In this document: one piece after another, positions 55,713 through 63,961 of the stretch
How positions within the stretch are numbered: the stretch's first letter is position 1
Layout of the letters: each line of letters begins with the position of its first letter
Source of the DNA: Pseudoalteromonas arctica A 37-1-2
Lineage (GTDB): Bacteria; Pseudomonadota; Gammaproteobacteria; Enterobacterales; Alteromonadaceae
Reading direction: 5' to 3'
Assembly (NCBI RefSeq): GCF_000238395.3
Contig: NZ_CP011025.1
Coordinates: 2,790,001-2,854,000 of the forward strand
Length of the DNA stretch: 64,000 nucleotides
Made by a program: the position numbers and the translations under genes
The notes under the pieces: model-generated
Database searches by the model: none
What the model was told of the DNA's origin: nothing
What the model saw: the letters and a program-made list of their open reading frames with translations, nothing else

Positions 55713-57038
55713 ATGCTTAGTCATTGGTTACTTGATACGGATATATTCGCCACTCCTGACTCTTTATCTACATTTCAGAAACATATCCCTCTTGAGTGGA
55801 TTTCTAATGTGCTCGAGCAGACCGATAAAGCAAGTATTCGCAAACGTAAGTTACCTGCTGAGCTTGTCGTCTGGCTTATCATTGCAATGGGTCTTTTTCG
55901 CGACCGCTCTATTAGTGACGTTGTTGAGAAGTTAGATTTAACACTCACTGATACCCTGGGCGATACGGTTGCTCCAAGTGCTATTCCTCAAGCGAGACAG
56001 CGCCTGAGTAGCGACCCCCTCCAAGCCTTATTTCACCTATGTGCGGCCCATTGGACACAAGAAGAAGATGCTGATGATACGTGGTATGGACTCCGGTTAT
56101 TTTCTGTCGATGGAACGCAATTTCGTGCACCTGATACACCTGCTCTTGCTGAGCACTTTCACTATATTAAGCACAGTAAAAACCGTCATACAGAATATCC
56201 TATTGTACGCCTATGCGCCTTAAGCTCCTTGCGTAGCCGGTTGATACACCACGTTGCCTTCGGGCCCAGTTATCAAGGTGAGGTGAACTACGCAAAGCAG
56301 TTATTTAGTCATGTAAGTGATAACAGTCTAACTATTTTTGACCGATGTTATCTCAGCGCTGAGCTACTGATTAATTGGCGTAAGCAACACCCACAGTCGC
56401 ACTGGATGGTCCCGATTAAAAGCAACACGCAATACACCGTCATTGAATCTTACTCTGAGCATGACTTCAAAGTAGAAATGAGTGTATCTGCGCATGCCAG
56501 AAAACAAGACCCTTCGCTTCCTGAGTGCTGGCAGGCCAGACTGGTTCTTTATCCTGAGCCAATGGGGCCTGGAAAAATAAAAGGTCTGCTGTGCTCTTTG
56601 GATGATAAACAGGCTTTTGGTGCGCAGGCCATTCTTGATGTCTATTTCGAGCGCTGGGAAATTGAAAATAGCTATGGAGAAATAAAACACCAGATGCTTG
56701 AGGATAGTATTCTTTTGCGTAGTCAGACTATGGATGGAGTCAATCAAGAGCTATGGGGTATATTGCTAGCCTACAATTTAATTCGAGTAGAGATAAGTCG
56801 AATAGCCAAAGAGGCTAAAGTCTCCCCGCTGAGAATTAGTTTTGTCATGGCTTTGCGGGATATACAGGATGAAATACTCTGGTGTGCCATCGCTTCGCCA
56901 GGTTCAATTCCAAAGAAATTAAGGGCAATGCGAGAACGAGTGAAACGTTATATTCTTCCAGAAAAAAGAAAACGGCCCAAAAGTAGGACCGTTCGAATTT
57001 CAAAAACTCGGTACACCATTAAGTCAAAGCATGCTTAA
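55713..57038 (+). CDS. IS4 family DDE transposase
   Basis: This 441-residue protein has catalytic acids in FSVDGTQFRAPDT (first Asp) and LTIFDRCYLSAEL (second Asp). Its YFERWEIENSYGEIK stretch is exactly the IS4 signature Y-(2)-R-(3)-E-(6)-K, with Tyr311 and catalytic Glu318. QELWGILLAYNLIRVEI follows, as in E. coli IS4. The C-terminus is basic (KRKRPKSRTVRISKTRYTIKSKHA, broken over several clusters). The stop codon lies inside the right inverted repeat. No frameshift or early stop is seen, so it should be functional. Confidence 0.96.
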   Translation: MLSHWLLDTDIFATPDSLSTFQKHIPLEWISNVLEQTDKASIRKRKLPAELVVWLIIAMGLFRDRSISDVVEKLDLTLTDTLGDTVAPSAIPQARQRLSSDPLQALFHLCAAHWTQEEDADDTWYGLRLFSVDGTQFRAPDTPALAEHFHYIKHSKNRHTEYPIVRLCALSSLRSRLIHHVAFGPSYQGEVNYAKQLFSHVSDNSLTIFDRCYLSAELLINWRKQHPQSHWMVPIKSNTQYTVIESYSEHDFKVEMSVSAHARKQDPSLPECWQARLVLYPEPMGPGKIKGLLCSLDDKQAFGAQAILDVYFERWEIENSYGEIKHQMLEDSILLRSQTMDGVNQELWGILLAYNLIRVEISRIAKEAKVSPLRISFVMALRDIQDEILWCAIASPGSIPKKLRAMRERVKRYILPEKRKRPKSRTVRISKTRYTIKSKHA

Positions 57039-57051
57039 CTGAATGGTGTTA
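57034..57051 (-). repeat. Right terminal inverted repeat of the IS4-type element
   Basis: Read on the minus strand it is TAACACCATTCAGTTAAG; it contains the transposase stop codon. Confidence 0.92.
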
Positions 57052-57070
57052 GCCCAAGAGCGACTTTTAA
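57052..57070 (-). terminator. Right half of the split terminator, with the right target duplication
   Basis: GCCCAAGAGC (57052-57061) is the second copy of the target site and GACTTTTAA (57062-57070) is the other hairpin arm. It lies 18 bases past the mscS-like stop. With the IS in place neither copy forms the full stem, so the mscS-like transcript probably runs into the element antisense to the transposase. Confidence 0.72.
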
Positions 57071-57087
57071 TATTTACCATATTTGAA

Positions 57088-57948
57088 CTATGAGCGCTTA
57101 AATGCAATTTCACCGTCGATATGAATATCACGCTGCGGAAAAGCAATCACTACATCATGCTTTTCAAATACAGCGTAAATACTAAAACGAATATCACTGC
57201 GTACTTTTCTAAGCATGGTTTCAGACTCGGCGCACACCCAAAAAATAGCGTTAAATACGAGCGAGCTATCTGCAAAGTCATCAAATAACACCGATGACTT
57301 TGGATTAGCCAATATTGCTTCATGATCATCAAGCACTTGCTGAATAAGCTTTTTAACCAGTATCACGTCTGATCCATACGCAACGCCTACACTGACCGAT
57401 GAGCGTGCATTGCCATCTATTAGCGTCCAGTTTGTTACTGTATTTTCGAGCAATTGAGAATTAGGAATAAGCATATGTACGCCGTCATTTCGGCGAATAC
57501 GCGTTGAGCGAGTATTAATTGTTTCTACCACGCCTTTTGCATTGCCTACCTCTAAAAAGTCACCAATACGTATTGGGCGTTCCCACATTAGTATCCAGCC
57601 ACTAATAAAGTTATTAATAATATTTTGAGCACCAAAGCCTACACCAATGGCTATTGCACCTGAAACAAAAGCAAACGCAGTAAGCGGTATGCTTAATACT
57701 TCTAAAGATGTAAAAATTAAAATAGCGATACTTAAAATAAAGTAGATACGTGTAAATAAATGCACGGCATCTTGGCTTAACTTTTTTGCCAATAATGTTT
57801 TTGTTATTAGCTTGCCAATACGCGTCACAATAAACCAAATAGCGAAAAGTATTAAAGGCACTTTAATAATTTTTGCTACGGTAATGTGTACATCGCTGTA
57901 ACTAAATACAACAAAGGCAAGAATTTGGTTTATGTGTTCTAAGGTCAT
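57088..57948 (-). CDS. MscS-family mechanosensitive channel
   Basis: This 286-residue inner-membrane protein has three hydrophobic segments. The pore helix region FAFVSGAIAIGVGFGAQNIINNFISGWILMWERPIRIGDFLEV is the MscS signature (Gly/Ala-rich TM3 then the beta domain), covering about residues 90-135. The cytoplasmic part has RSTRIRRNDGVHMLIPNSQLLENTVTNWT. It opens under membrane tension to release solutes. It is of MscS size, not one of the large multi-domain forms. Its terminator has been split by the IS. Confidence 0.93.
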   Translation of the reverse strand: MTLEHINQILAFVVFSYSDVHITVAKIIKVPLILFAIWFIVTRIGKLITKTLLAKKLSQDAVHLFTRIYFILSIAILIFTSLEVLSIPLTAFAFVSGAIAIGVGFGAQNIINNFISGWILMWERPIRIGDFLEVGNAKGVVETINTRSTRIRRNDGVHMLIPNSQLLENTVTNWTLIDGNARSSVSVGVAYGSDVILVKKLIQQVLDDHEAILANPKSSVLFDDFADSSLVFNAIFWVCAESETMLRKVRSDIRFSIYAVFEKHDVVIAFPQRDIHIDGEIAFKRS

Positions 57949-58055
57949 TTATTTTCCAAAACAAGCAAAGGAGCGCTTTAAATTTAAATCGCTATAAAGT
58001 GAAAGCGGTTCAGTGTTGGGTAAGTTTAGCAGTCATAATATAACTAAAACGCCAA

Positions 58056-58096
58056 GTTAATAAGTTCAATATACTTTTTATGAACAATTTATTAAC
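58056..58096. promoter_or_regulatory. Imperfect inverted repeat between the mscS-like gene and the next small gene
   Basis: GTTAATAAGTTCA at 58056-58068 and its reverse complement with a three-base insertion at 58081-58096 face each other over 12 bases. There is no T run. It lies 50-90 bases before a small gene and could be an operator. Confidence 0.35.
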
Positions 58097-58149
58097 TCTT
58101 TATTGCACCGAGTGCTATATAAATAGTGTACAAGCACTGGAGATCACAT

Positions 58150-58359
58150 ATGACACAACTTACTTTAAATCAAAGACTCGCTACTTTGCAGCCGCAGGTA
58201 GACTTACATTTATTTGAAAGCAGCCTAGATTACCGAAATAAAATTTTGTGCCTTCTTGCAGAACAAGAGCAAACACTGGCATCTATCAACAAAGAGTTTG
58301 GCCAACAACAACCTAACAACTTTGGCTCTGAGAGAAAATTTGTACTTGGATATAACTAA
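58150..58359 (+). CDS. Small cytoplasmic protein of unknown function
   Basis: This is a 69-residue protein from the ATG at 58150, which has TGGAG before it. It begins MTQLTLNQRLATLQPQVDLH and is predicted largely helical, with many Gln, Leu and Glu (NKILCLLAEQEQTLASINKEFG). It has no signal peptide or membrane segment and I do not recognise it. A terminator-like hairpin follows, which supports a real gene. Confidence 0.62.
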   Translation: MTQLTLNQRLATLQPQVDLHLFESSLDYRNKILCLLAEQEQTLASINKEFGQQQPNNFGSERKFVLGYN

Positions 58360-58383
58360 GCAATTATGACTCAACGACTTATT

Positions 58384-58418
58384 AAGTAGCTCAGGTGTTT
58401 ACTTTTAGAGCTACTTTT
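58384..58418 (+). terminator. Terminator after the small gene
   Basis: The arms AAGTAGCTC and GAGCTACTT pair perfectly over a 15-base loop and end in four T. Confidence 0.75.
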
Positions 58419-58567
58419 ACCTCCCTTAAAGCTAAATATTAGCTAATTTGCGTTCAAATCCCCCTTAATACCGATAAACTTTATTGTATAAACGCCAAAA
58501 TTTGATAAGTTAACTAGGTTTTTCGACTCGCAAAGCCTATTCCGGCTAATCTTTCTATGGAGTTATT

Positions 58568-60703
58568 ATGCGTAAAACCCTGATCGCCACTACTATTGCT
58601 AGTGCCTTAATATTATCGGCCTGTTCATCTAACGATACACAAAACATGGCAAAAGAAGGCGCAGCACAAGTGCAAGACATGAACGCAAACAATGTTTTAT
58701 TTAAGCCAAGCCCATTGCAATATATGGCACCAGAGTTTGATAAATTTGGTACAAAAGACTACGAAGCTGCATTCGATGCAGGTATCGCACAGCACACGGC
58801 ACAAGTACAAGCCATTGCTAACAACCCTGCTCCAGCAACATTTGAAAACACATTAGTTAAAATGGAATTGTCAGGGGAGCTATTAAATCGCGTATCGGCT
58901 GCTTTTTATAACTTATCTGGTTTAATTTCAGATGCTGAATACCAGCGTATTGATGAAAAAATGGCGCCTGTATTATCTGCTCACTCAGATGATATTTACT
59001 TAAACGGTGAATTATTTAAGCGCGTACAAACAATTTACGACAATCAAGATAAATTAAACGCAGAAGATAAACGCCTAGTTGATTTTTACTACAAGCAGTT
59101 TGTAAAAGCAGGTGCTAAATTAAACGACGCTGAAAAAGCTAAAATGCGTGAAATTAACTCAGAGCTAGCTCAGCTATCTACTGCGTTTTCACAAAACATT
59201 TTAAAATCGTTTAAAGAAGACGTTATTGTAGTTACAGATAAAAGTGAATTAGCAGGTCTTTCTGAAGGCGAAATTGCAGGCCTTGCAGCTTCAGCTAAAA
59301 AAGCGGGCAAAGACGGCTACATGATCACTTTGGTAAATACAACGCAACAACCAATTTTAAGTAGCCTTGAAAACCGCGACCTACGTGAGCGAATTTTTAA
59401 AGCCTCTGCAAACCGTGCAGCAAAAACTAACGGCCCTATTATTATTAAAGAAACCAACCTACGCGCTCAAAAAGCAGAGCTTTTAGGCTACAAAGATTGG
59501 GCTTCTTATGTAATGACGTCGCGTATGGCGCAAACAACTGAAAACGTTTACGGCATCCTTGATGACCTAGCACCTAAAGCAGTTGAAAAAGCAAAGATTG
59601 AAGCAGCCGCTATTCAAAAAGTGATTAACGATTCAGGCGAAAGCTTTGAGCTTAAACCATGGGATTGGACTTTTTATGCTGAAAAAGTACGTGCAGAAAA
59701 GTACAACTTAGACCCAGCACTTGTTAAACCATACTTTGAAATGCAATCGGTTATTCACGATGGCTTATTCTTTGCAATGAACAAACTGTACGGTATTACG
59801 TTTAAAGAACGTAAAGATCTTCCTGTTTATCATGAAGATGTAACCGTATACGAAGTATTTAACGCTGATGGCAGCGCTATTGGTTTATTTTACTTAGACC
59901 CATATGCACGTGAAGGCAAACGTGGCGGCGCATGGATGAGTGCATACGTTAGCGAAAGCGGCTTAAAAGGCACCAAACCTGTTATTTACAATGCGCAGAA
60001 CATTCCAAAACCTGCTGCAGGCGAGCCTACGCTAATGACATTTGATGAAGTGTCTACTATGTTCCATGAATTTGGTCATGCTGCTCACGGTTTATTCTCA
60101 GATGTTAAATACCCAAGCCTAGCGGGTACTGCAACGGCGCGTGACTTTGTTGAATTTCCGTCACAAGCAAATGAAGATTGGATGATTGAACCAACAGTAC
60201 TTGCAAACTATGCTAAGCATTACAAAACAGGTGAGCCAATTCCACAAGCTTTACTTGATAAAGTACTTGAATCGCAAAAATTCAACCAAGGCTATGGCAC
60301 TACTGAATACTTAGCCGCTGCACTACTTGATATGGAATGGCATTCATTTGGTTCTGATAAAAAAGTAGCTGACGTTCAAAAGTTTGAGCAAGACGCGCTA
60401 GAAAAACACGGTATTGCTTACTACCCTGTTCCACCACGTTACAAATCAAACTTTTTTAGCCACACATTTGCAGGTGGTTATTCAGCTGGTTACTACGCGT
60501 ACCTTTGGACTGAAGTGTTTGCAGCAGATGCCTTTGCACATATGGAAAATAACGGCGGCTTAACACGTAAAAATGGTGATAAGTTCCGTAAAGAAATCCT
60601 ATCAAAAGGTAACAGCCGCGACTTAATGCAAAGCTACATTGAGTTTAGAGGTCAAAAACCAACTACCGACGCACTACTTAAGCGCCGTGGTTTAGTTGAA
60701 TAG
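58568..60703 (+). CDS. dcp: M3 family dipeptidyl carboxypeptidase-like lipoprotein
   Basis: This 711-residue protein has a lipoprotein signal with Cys19 in LSAC. The M3 zinc site is MFHEFGHAAHG (HEFGH) at about residue 500, with a downstream glutamate ligand region near RDFVEFPSQANEDW. YPVPPRYKSNFFSHTFAGGYSAGYYAYLW is the C-terminal substrate-binding segment of Dcp. It removes dipeptides from the C-terminus of peptides. The lipid anchor places it in the periplasm or outer membrane, which fits peptide scavenging with the POT transporter of this window (inference). A strong terminator follows. Confidence 0.93.
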   Translation: MRKTLIATTIASALILSACSSNDTQNMAKEGAAQVQDMNANNVLFKPSPLQYMAPEFDKFGTKDYEAAFDAGIAQHTAQVQAIANNPAPATFENTLVKMELSGELLNRVSAAFYNLSGLISDAEYQRIDEKMAPVLSAHSDDIYLNGELFKRVQTIYDNQDKLNAEDKRLVDFYYKQFVKAGAKLNDAEKAKMREINSELAQLSTAFSQNILKSFKEDVIVVTDKSELAGLSEGEIAGLAASAKKAGKDGYMITLVNTTQQPILSSLENRDLRERIFKASANRAAKTNGPIIIKETNLRAQKAELLGYKDWASYVMTSRMAQTTENVYGILDDLAPKAVEKAKIEAAAIQKVINDSGESFELKPWDWTFYAEKVRAEKYNLDPALVKPYFEMQSVIHDGLFFAMNKLYGITFKERKDLPVYHEDVTVYEVFNADGSAIGLFYLDPYAREGKRGGAWMSAYVSESGLKGTKPVIYNAQNIPKPAAGEPTLMTFDEVSTMFHEFGHAAHGLFSDVKYPSLAGTATARDFVEFPSQANEDWMIEPTVLANYAKHYKTGEPIPQALLDKVLESQKFNQGYGTTEYLAAALLDMEWHSFGSDKKVADVQKFEQDALEKHGIAYYPVPPRYKSNFFSHTFAGGYSAGYYAYLWTEVFAADAFAHMENNGGLTRKNGDKFRKEILSKGNSRDLMQSYIEFRGQKPTTDALLKRRGLVE

Positions 60704-60735
60704 TTAATAACTTAGTTTATTAATTATTGCTTTAT

Positions 60736-60758
60736 AAAAGCCCGCTTGCGGGCTTTTA
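60736..60758 (+). terminator. Rho-independent terminator of the M3 peptidase gene
   Basis: Perfect 10-bp arms AAAAGCCCGC and GCGGGCTTTT meet over TT (effective loop CTTG), followed by ATT. Confidence 0.92.
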
Positions 60759-60820
60759 TTGTTTATACATTAATTTATAACAGATAAACTGCTGCCATTA
60801 ATTATTTAAAGACGACGGCT

Positions 60821-61672
60821 ATGCGGTACTTATTTGCAGTAACTTTACTTTGGGCATTTTCATTTAGTTTAATTGGCGTGTATTTAGCAGGTCAGGTTGA
60901 TGCATGGTTTAGTGTGTTAATTCGCATAGCACTAGCAACTATCGTATTTTTACCATTTTTAAAGTTTAAACAAACACCTAAACCTTTAGCCTTAAAGCTC
61001 ATGCTGATTGGCGCTATACAACTTGGTGTTATGTATAGCTTTTACTACCACTCCTTTTTATTTTTAAGCGTCCCCGAAGTACTGTTATTTACCGTAATGA
61101 CCCCTATTTACATTACTTTATTAAACGACGCGCTTGAAAAAAAATTCAATCCACGGTTTTTTATAGTTGCACTTATTGCTGTTTTTGGCGCAGTTGCAAT
61201 TCGTTATGAGGACTTAAACAACAACTTTTTAATCGGCTTATTACTCGTACAAGCTGCCAATATTTGTTTTGCAACAGGGCAAGTTACTTACAAACGATTA
61301 ATGACGAGTAATACTCTTGACGATAAAGCGATATTTGGTTGGTTTTTTATTGGGGCGTTAATTGTTGCTATTGTATGCTACGTTTTATTTGGTGATGCAA
61401 GCAAACTCCCAAGTACATCTACCCAGTGGGGCGTGCTTATTTATTTAGGTATTATTGCCTCTGGTCTTGGCTATTTTGCATGGAATAAAGGCGCAACGCT
61501 TGTAAATGTAGGTGCCTTGGCAGTTATGAATAACCTTCTCATTCCGGCTGGTATTATTATTAATGTACTTATTTGGAACCGAGACGCTGACATAGTCAGG
61601 TTAAGTATTGGAGCTGGCATAATGTTAGGCGCCTTGTTAGTGAATCAAGTTATTAATAAAAAAGTAAATTAA
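60821..61672 (+). CDS. EamA/DMT family transporter
   Basis: This 283-residue inner-membrane protein has about ten hydrophobic segments in two EamA repeats. The first starts LFAVTLLWAFSFSLIGVYLAG and the second is near ANICFATGQVTYKRLM. IIASGLGYFAWNKGATLVNVGALAVMNNLLIPAGI is the typical end of the second repeat. The substrate is unknown; relatives export amino acids or metabolites. It stands between two lipoprotein genes on the same strand. Confidence 0.92.
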   Translation: MRYLFAVTLLWAFSFSLIGVYLAGQVDAWFSVLIRIALATIVFLPFLKFKQTPKPLALKLMLIGAIQLGVMYSFYYHSFLFLSVPEVLLFTVMTPIYITLLNDALEKKFNPRFFIVALIAVFGAVAIRYEDLNNNFLIGLLLVQAANICFATGQVTYKRLMTSNTLDDKAIFGWFFIGALIVAIVCYVLFGDASKLPSTSTQWGVLIYLGIIASGLGYFAWNKGATLVNVGALAVMNNLLIPAGIIINVLIWNRDADIVRLSIGAGIMLGALLVNQVINKKVN

Positions 61673-61740
61673 TACGTTTGTAGCTAAATTGTCATTAATA
61701 ATCATTAAGGTAGTACAAATTTACTTTTTAAGGATAAACA

Positions 61741-63072
61741 ATGAAACGTATTACCTTACTTACAAGCTGTATATTGTTAGCCACACTTGCTGGCTGCGAC
61801 GACGATGTAGAAATAGTAGAAAAAGAAGTGGTTGTTACCAGCACAGAAGTTGAGATTGTTGAAGTGCCTACGCCTATTATTGTAGAGGTACCAAGTGGTG
61901 ATGCGCCAGATATTCAACTAGGCACTCGTCCTTATTATTTAGTAGATGATATGAGCGACAGCGCTTTAAAAACACAACTAGAATCTTGTAGTGAAGGTCC
62001 TTTTTACCGTACCGACTTTTCTATTGGTCATCGCGGTGCATCAATGCAATACCCTGAGCATACTAAAGAAGCTTACATTGCTGCAGCCAGAATGGGCGCA
62101 GGCATTGTTGAATGCGATGTTACATTTACAAACGATAAAGAACTAGTATGTCGTCACTCTCAATGCGACTTACACACCACAACTAATATTTTAGCCATTC
62201 CTGAGCTTGCAGCTAAATGCAGTGTGCCATTTACACCCGCAGACCCTACTAATGGTATTGCTGCGTCAGCTAAATGCTGTACCAGTGATATAAGCTTAGC
62301 GGAATTTTTAACCCTTGAAGGTAAAATGGATGGTGCAAACACCAATGCAACTACCGTTGCCGATTACATGGATGGTACACCAAATTGGCGCACTGATTTA
62401 TATGCCACCAACGGCACATTAATGACCCATAAACAAAGCATTGCACTGTTTAATGGGATGGGGGTGAAAATGACCCCAGAACTTAAATCGCCACAAGTAA
62501 GCATGCCATTTGATGGAATGACGCAAGAGCAATATGCGCAAAAAATGCTAGACGAGTACACACAAATGGGCGTGCCAGCCTCAAAAGTTTATCCGCAATC
62601 GTTTAACCTTGAAGACGTAAAATACTGGATTAACACTAACCCTGACTTTGCAGATAACAGCGTATACCTAGATGGTCGCGACAGTGAAGCCGGATTTGAT
62701 CCAAGTAACCCACAAACATGGCAACCTGGTATGGATGAACTTGTGGCTGACGGCGTTAAAATTTTAGCCCCTCCAATTTGGATGATGCTAACAATAGATA
62801 ACGAAAATAATATCGTGCCATCACAATACGCAATTGACGCAAAAGCAGCAGGTTTAGAGCTTATTGCATGGAGCCTTGAGCGCTCAGGTCCGCTTAATGA
62901 AGGTGGTGGTTATTACTATCAATCAATTGCTGATGTTATAGATAACGATGGCGATATGATGACGGTCGTTGATGTGCTCGCACAAGACGTGGGGGTAATG
63001 GCTATATTTTCAGATTGGCCGGCTACCGTAAGTTATTACGCTAGTTGTAATAAAATGCCTGCAAGTATTTAA
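61741..63072 (+). CDS. Glycerophosphodiester phosphodiesterase lipoprotein
   Basis: This 443-residue protein has a lipoprotein signal with Cys19 in LAGC. An acidic, Val/Glu-rich linker of about 45 residues follows ([20 protein letters not shown]). The GDPD domain shows [14 protein letters not shown] (first catalytic His), [22 protein letters not shown] (metal-binding Glu, Asp and second His), and KMTPELKSP. The enzyme releases glycerol 3-phosphate from phospholipid head groups outside the cytoplasm. The domain has extra cysteines (CDLHTT, AAKCSV, AKCCTSD) that may form disulfides. GGAT before the ATG is a modest ribosome binding site. Confidence 0.92.
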   Translation: MKRITLLTSCILLATLAGCDDDVEIVEKEVVVTSTEVEIVEVPTPIIVEVPSGDAPDIQLGTRPYYLVDDMSDSALKTQLESCSEGPFYRTDFSIGHRGASMQYPEHTKEAYIAAARMGAGIVECDVTFTNDKELVCRHSQCDLHTTTNILAIPELAAKCSVPFTPADPTNGIAASAKCCTSDISLAEFLTLEGKMDGANTNATTVADYMDGTPNWRTDLYATNGTLMTHKQSIALFNGMGVKMTPELKSPQVSMPFDGMTQEQYAQKMLDEYTQMGVPASKVYPQSFNLEDVKYWINTNPDFADNSVYLDGRDSEAGFDPSNPQTWQPGMDELVADGVKILAPPIWMMLTIDNENNIVPSQYAIDAKAAGLELIAWSLERSGPLNEGGGYYYQSIADVIDNDGDMMTVVDVLAQDVGVMAIFSDWPATVSYYASCNKMPASI

Positions 63073-63103
63073 ATACTCGACAACAAAAGTCGTTTATTTT
63101 ATC

Positions 63104-63150
63104 GCGCTCAGTTACCATATCATTATATATAATTTTATTTAACTGAGCGC
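63104..63150. promoter_or_regulatory. 11-bp perfect inverted repeat just before the hydrolase start codon
   Basis: GCGCTCAGTTA at 63104-63114 and TAACTGAGCGC at 63140-63150 enclose 25 AT-rich bases that include a TATATAAT-like box. The right arm ends four bases before the ATG at 63155 and covers the place of the ribosome binding site. It may be an operator over a -10 box, an RNA hairpin hiding the start, or (with TTTT after it) a terminator for the gene upstream. Confidence 0.6.
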
Positions 63151-63154
63151 TTTT

Positions 63155-63889
63155 ATGATAATTCAACAACATAACGCAGACTTGCCAACACCTACAGGTT
63201 TAATGCGAACAACCATCTATCGCCCTCAGGCGCAAGGGCAATTCCCTGCTATCATTTTTTATTCTGAAATATTTCAGCAAACTGCACCTATTGCACGCAG
63301 CGCAGCTATTTTAGCAAGCCATGGCTTTGTGGTATTAGTACCGGAAGTGTTTCACGAGTTAAATACTATGGGCACTGTGCTTGCTTACGACGATGCAGGT
63401 AAAGACAAAGGCAATGCCGACAAGTGGGCAAAACCACTTGAGCATCATGATAGCGACACGCAAGCCATGATCGACTTTATAAAGCAGCAACATTACTGCA
63501 CAGGTACAGTAGGCGCAATGGGCGTATGTATTGGCGGTCACTTAGCTTACAGAGCGGCGCTTAATTCTGAAATTAAAGCGGCTTTTTGCTTATATGCTAC
63601 CGATATTCACAGCAACACATTACCGGCAAAATCAGGTAATAACTCATTTGAACGCATGGCTGATATACAAGGCGAAATTCACTTTATATGGGGTAAACAA
63701 GACCCGCATGTACCAAAGGAAGGCCGTGCTAAAATATACCAGCAATGCGTAAGTACGGATATTAATTACCAATGGCAAGAAGTTAATGCCCAACATGCCT
63801 TCATGCGTGATGAAGGTGAGCGATACGATGCAGCCCTTGCAATTAATATGTATCAACAAGCGGTTGCATTATTTAGCCGTACTTTATAA
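63155..63889 (+). CDS. Dienelactone hydrolase family protein
   Basis: This 244-residue alpha/beta hydrolase has the nucleophile Cys in GAMGVCIGGHLAYRA. The acid Asp lies in WGKQDPHVPKEG and the His in NAQHAFMRDEG, the DLH triad. It lacks a signal peptide. True dienelactone hydrolases open chloroaromatic lactones, but many family members act on other esters, and no aromatic pathway genes stand next to it. The ribosome binding site is weak and overlaps the inverted repeat upstream. Confidence 0.9.
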   Translation: MIIQQHNADLPTPTGLMRTTIYRPQAQGQFPAIIFYSEIFQQTAPIARSAAILASHGFVVLVPEVFHELNTMGTVLAYDDAGKDKGNADKWAKPLEHHDSDTQAMIDFIKQQHYCTGTVGAMGVCIGGHLAYRAALNSEIKAAFCLYATDIHSNTLPAKSGNNSFERMADIQGEIHFIWGKQDPHVPKEGRAKIYQQCVSTDINYQWQEVNAQHAFMRDEGERYDAALAINMYQQAVALFSRTL

Positions 63890-63907
63890 GTGTTTTATAA
63901 ATGCTTT

Positions 63908-63933
63908 AAAAGCGAAAATAATTAAACGCTTTT
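63908..63933 (+). terminator. First terminator-like hairpin after the hydrolase gene
   Basis: The arms AAAAGCG and CGCTTTT pair perfectly over a 12-base loop, about 20 bases past the stop. Confidence 0.6.
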
Positions 63934-63961
63934 CAGCATACCCAAGGCGGTATGCTGTTTT
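63934..63961 (+). terminator. Second hairpin in tandem
   Basis: Perfect 9-bp arms CAGCATACC and GGTATGCTG enclose a six-base loop and run into TTTT. The two hairpins abut with no bases between. Confidence 0.7.

Larger units (their letters stand above)
55619..57051 (+). mobile_element. IS4-type insertion sequence, complete, 1433 bp
   Basis: The element is bounded by 18-bp terminal inverted repeats: TAACACCGATCAGTTAAG at 55619-55636 and TAACACCATTCAGTTAAG (reverse complement of 57034-57051), 16 of 18 identical. Both ends abut the 10-bp duplication GCCCAAGAGC. The single transposase gene is intact. Length and repeat sequence resemble IS4 of E. coli (about 1.43 kb). The intact duplication and open frame suggest a recent, possibly still active, insertion. 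Confidence 0.95.
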
